Assembly (NCBI GenBank): GCA_023486985.1
Contig: JAMDEM010000009.1
Coordinates: 4,001-17,546, forward strand
Direction of reading: 5' to 3'
DNA: 13,546 bases
DNA from: Bacillota bacterium
Lineage (GTDB): Bacteria; Vulcanimicrobiota; JAMDEM01
The notes under the pieces are model-generated. The model did no database searches. It was given only the letters and a program-made list of their open reading frames with translations, and had not been told where the DNA came from. How positions within the stretch are numbered: the stretch's first letter is position 1; each line of letters opens with the position of its first letter. The position numbers and the translations under genes were made by a program. Positions 12,833 to 13,546 of this stretch are shown here, piece by piece.

Positions 12833-12898
12833 GGTAAGTTTGCCATTGATGAATTAATTATCGTGGATAAACTTGAAAAATTAAGGATTAAAGAATAA
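12833..12898 (+). other. Orphan 21-codon reading frame ending on the methyltransferase ATG
   Basis: Directly after the kinase TAG (12830-12832), the same frame stays open for 21 codons, encoding GKFAIDELIIVDKLEKLRIK and a final E, and stops at TAA 12896-12898. The A of that stop is the first base of the methyltransferase ATG (TAATG). There is no ATG start; a GTG sits 11 codons before the stop. It could be the remnant 3' end of a lost gene once coupled to the methyltransferase, a readthrough tail of the kinase, or chance. Confidence 0.3.
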
Positions 12899-13546
12899 TG
12901 ACGCTAGCAAAGTTAAAAAAGAAATTTGACATAAAAGAATATTTAAGTAATTTTAGTTTTGATGAAAAGCAAGATTTATTTTCTATAGATTCGGAAAACA
13001 AAACAAAAGTTGAATATTTTGCAATTGATAGAAAAGTTTATCCAAAATTTATTAATGAGTTTTGGACATCAAAGCAAAGGCTGGCTAATTCACTTCATGA
13101 GATAGCATACAGAGCTTGTTTTAAACCGCAATTACCCAGATTTTTTATTCAGCTCTTAACGCAGAAAGGAGATATTGTATTTGATCCTTTCAATGGCAGA
13201 GGGACAACAATAATTGAAGCTGCTTTACTTGGCAGAAATATTATTGCTAACGATGTAAATCCTCTTAGTGTGATACTTTCCAGCCCAAGACTTTTTGTAC
13301 CTAATATTTTTGAGCTGGAAAAAAGATTAAATAAAATACCAATTGATAACAACGCTAGAGCAGATATAGATTTATCTATGTTTTACCATCCCGGAACCGA
13401 AGCAGAGATTGTTTCGTTGAAAAATTATTTACGGGAGAGAAAAGTAACAAAACAGGAAGATAATTTGGATAAGTGGATAAGAATGCTCGCTACTAATAGG
13501 TTAACAGGCCATTCACCAGGATTCTTTTCTGTTTACACTTTGCCGC
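12898..13546 (+). CDS. DNA methyltransferase (N4-cytosine/N6-adenine type), 3'-truncated by the window edge
   Basis: The frame is open from the ATG at 12898 to the last base of the window (216 codons) and is cut before its end. Motif I of amino-methyltransferases is clear: FDPFNGRGTTIIEAALLGR (95-113), followed by the acidic residue of motif II in IANDVNPLS (Asp119). The preceding ANSLHEIAYRACFKPQLPRF (63-82) fits motif X of families in which motif X-I precedes the catalytic D/S-PPY motif IV, which would lie beyond the window. The protein should transfer a methyl group from S-adenosylmethionine to an exocyclic amine in DNA. AAGGA at 12883-12887 is a plausible ribosome site. The coding sequence is visibly AT-richer than the genes to the left, suggesting recent acquisition, perhaps with a restriction partner downstream. 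Target and system type are unknown. Confidence 0.85.
   Translation, partial: MTLAKLKKKFDIKEYLSNFSFDEKQDLFSIDSENKTKVEYFAIDRKVYPKFINEFWTSKQRLANSLHEIAYRACFKPQLPRFFIQLLTQKGDIVFDPFNGRGTTIIEAALLGRNIIANDVNPLSVILSSPRLFVPNIFELEKRLNKIPIDNNARADIDLSMFYHPGTEAEIVSLKNYLRERKVTKQEDNLDKWIRMLATNRLTGHSPGFFSVYTLP

Overview
The window is bacterial chromosomal DNA of moderate, slightly AT-leaning composition (judged by eye). It opens inside ribosomal protein S9 and carries AcpS, the Nnr repair enzyme, FtsK and a deoxynucleoside kinase, all bacterial housekeeping types. SD-like purine tracts and several GTG starts are typical of bacteria. I cannot name the lineage; nothing here is diagnostic, and an uncultivated anaerobe is only a guess. 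I find no rRNA, tRNA, CRISPR array or transposase.

Layout: (1) 2-364, the 3' part of rpsI, closed by a clear intrinsic terminator. (2) 506-4998, a rightward run of five close-set genes: acpS, nnr (overlapping acpS by 23 bp), an unrecognised 283-aa protein, a CBS-pair protein and an M20 amidohydrolase. (3) 4999-5152, a spacer holding a perfect 63-bp sequence duplicated in tandem. (4) 5153-7420, a universal stress protein and an APC-type amino-acid permease, probably cotranscribed. The permease carries an inserted extracytoplasmic beta-sandwich-like segment. (5) 7414-8661, on the minus strand, an NRAMP-related metal transporter whose two metal-site motifs are altered; its 3' end overlaps the permease's by 7 bp. 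(6) 8662-8954, a divergent intergenic region packed with palindromes of REP/MITE type. (7) 8955-12041, ftsK followed by a zinc-ribbon/B-box membrane protein and a two-helix membrane peptide, packed like an operon. (8) 12107-12832, a dCK/dGK-family deoxynucleoside kinase behind an imperfect palindrome. (9) 12833 to the end, an AT-richer tract with a 21-codon orphan reading frame that overlaps the start of a DNA methyltransferase, which is cut by the window edge.

How the genes work together: region 2 combines lipid/ACP maturation (AcpS), nicotinamide cofactor repair (Nnr) and amide or peptide hydrolysis (M20). Regions 4-5 form a transport block for amino acids or amines and divalent cations, with a stress protein beside the permease. 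Region 7 is chromosome segregation. The last region looks like the edge of an accessory modification or restriction locus. The most unusual signals are the permease insertion, the altered NRAMP metal site, the tandem 63-bp repeat and the methyltransferase junction. I see no convincing new multi-gene system inside the window; if one exists, it would most likely lie beyond 13546, around the methyltransferase.
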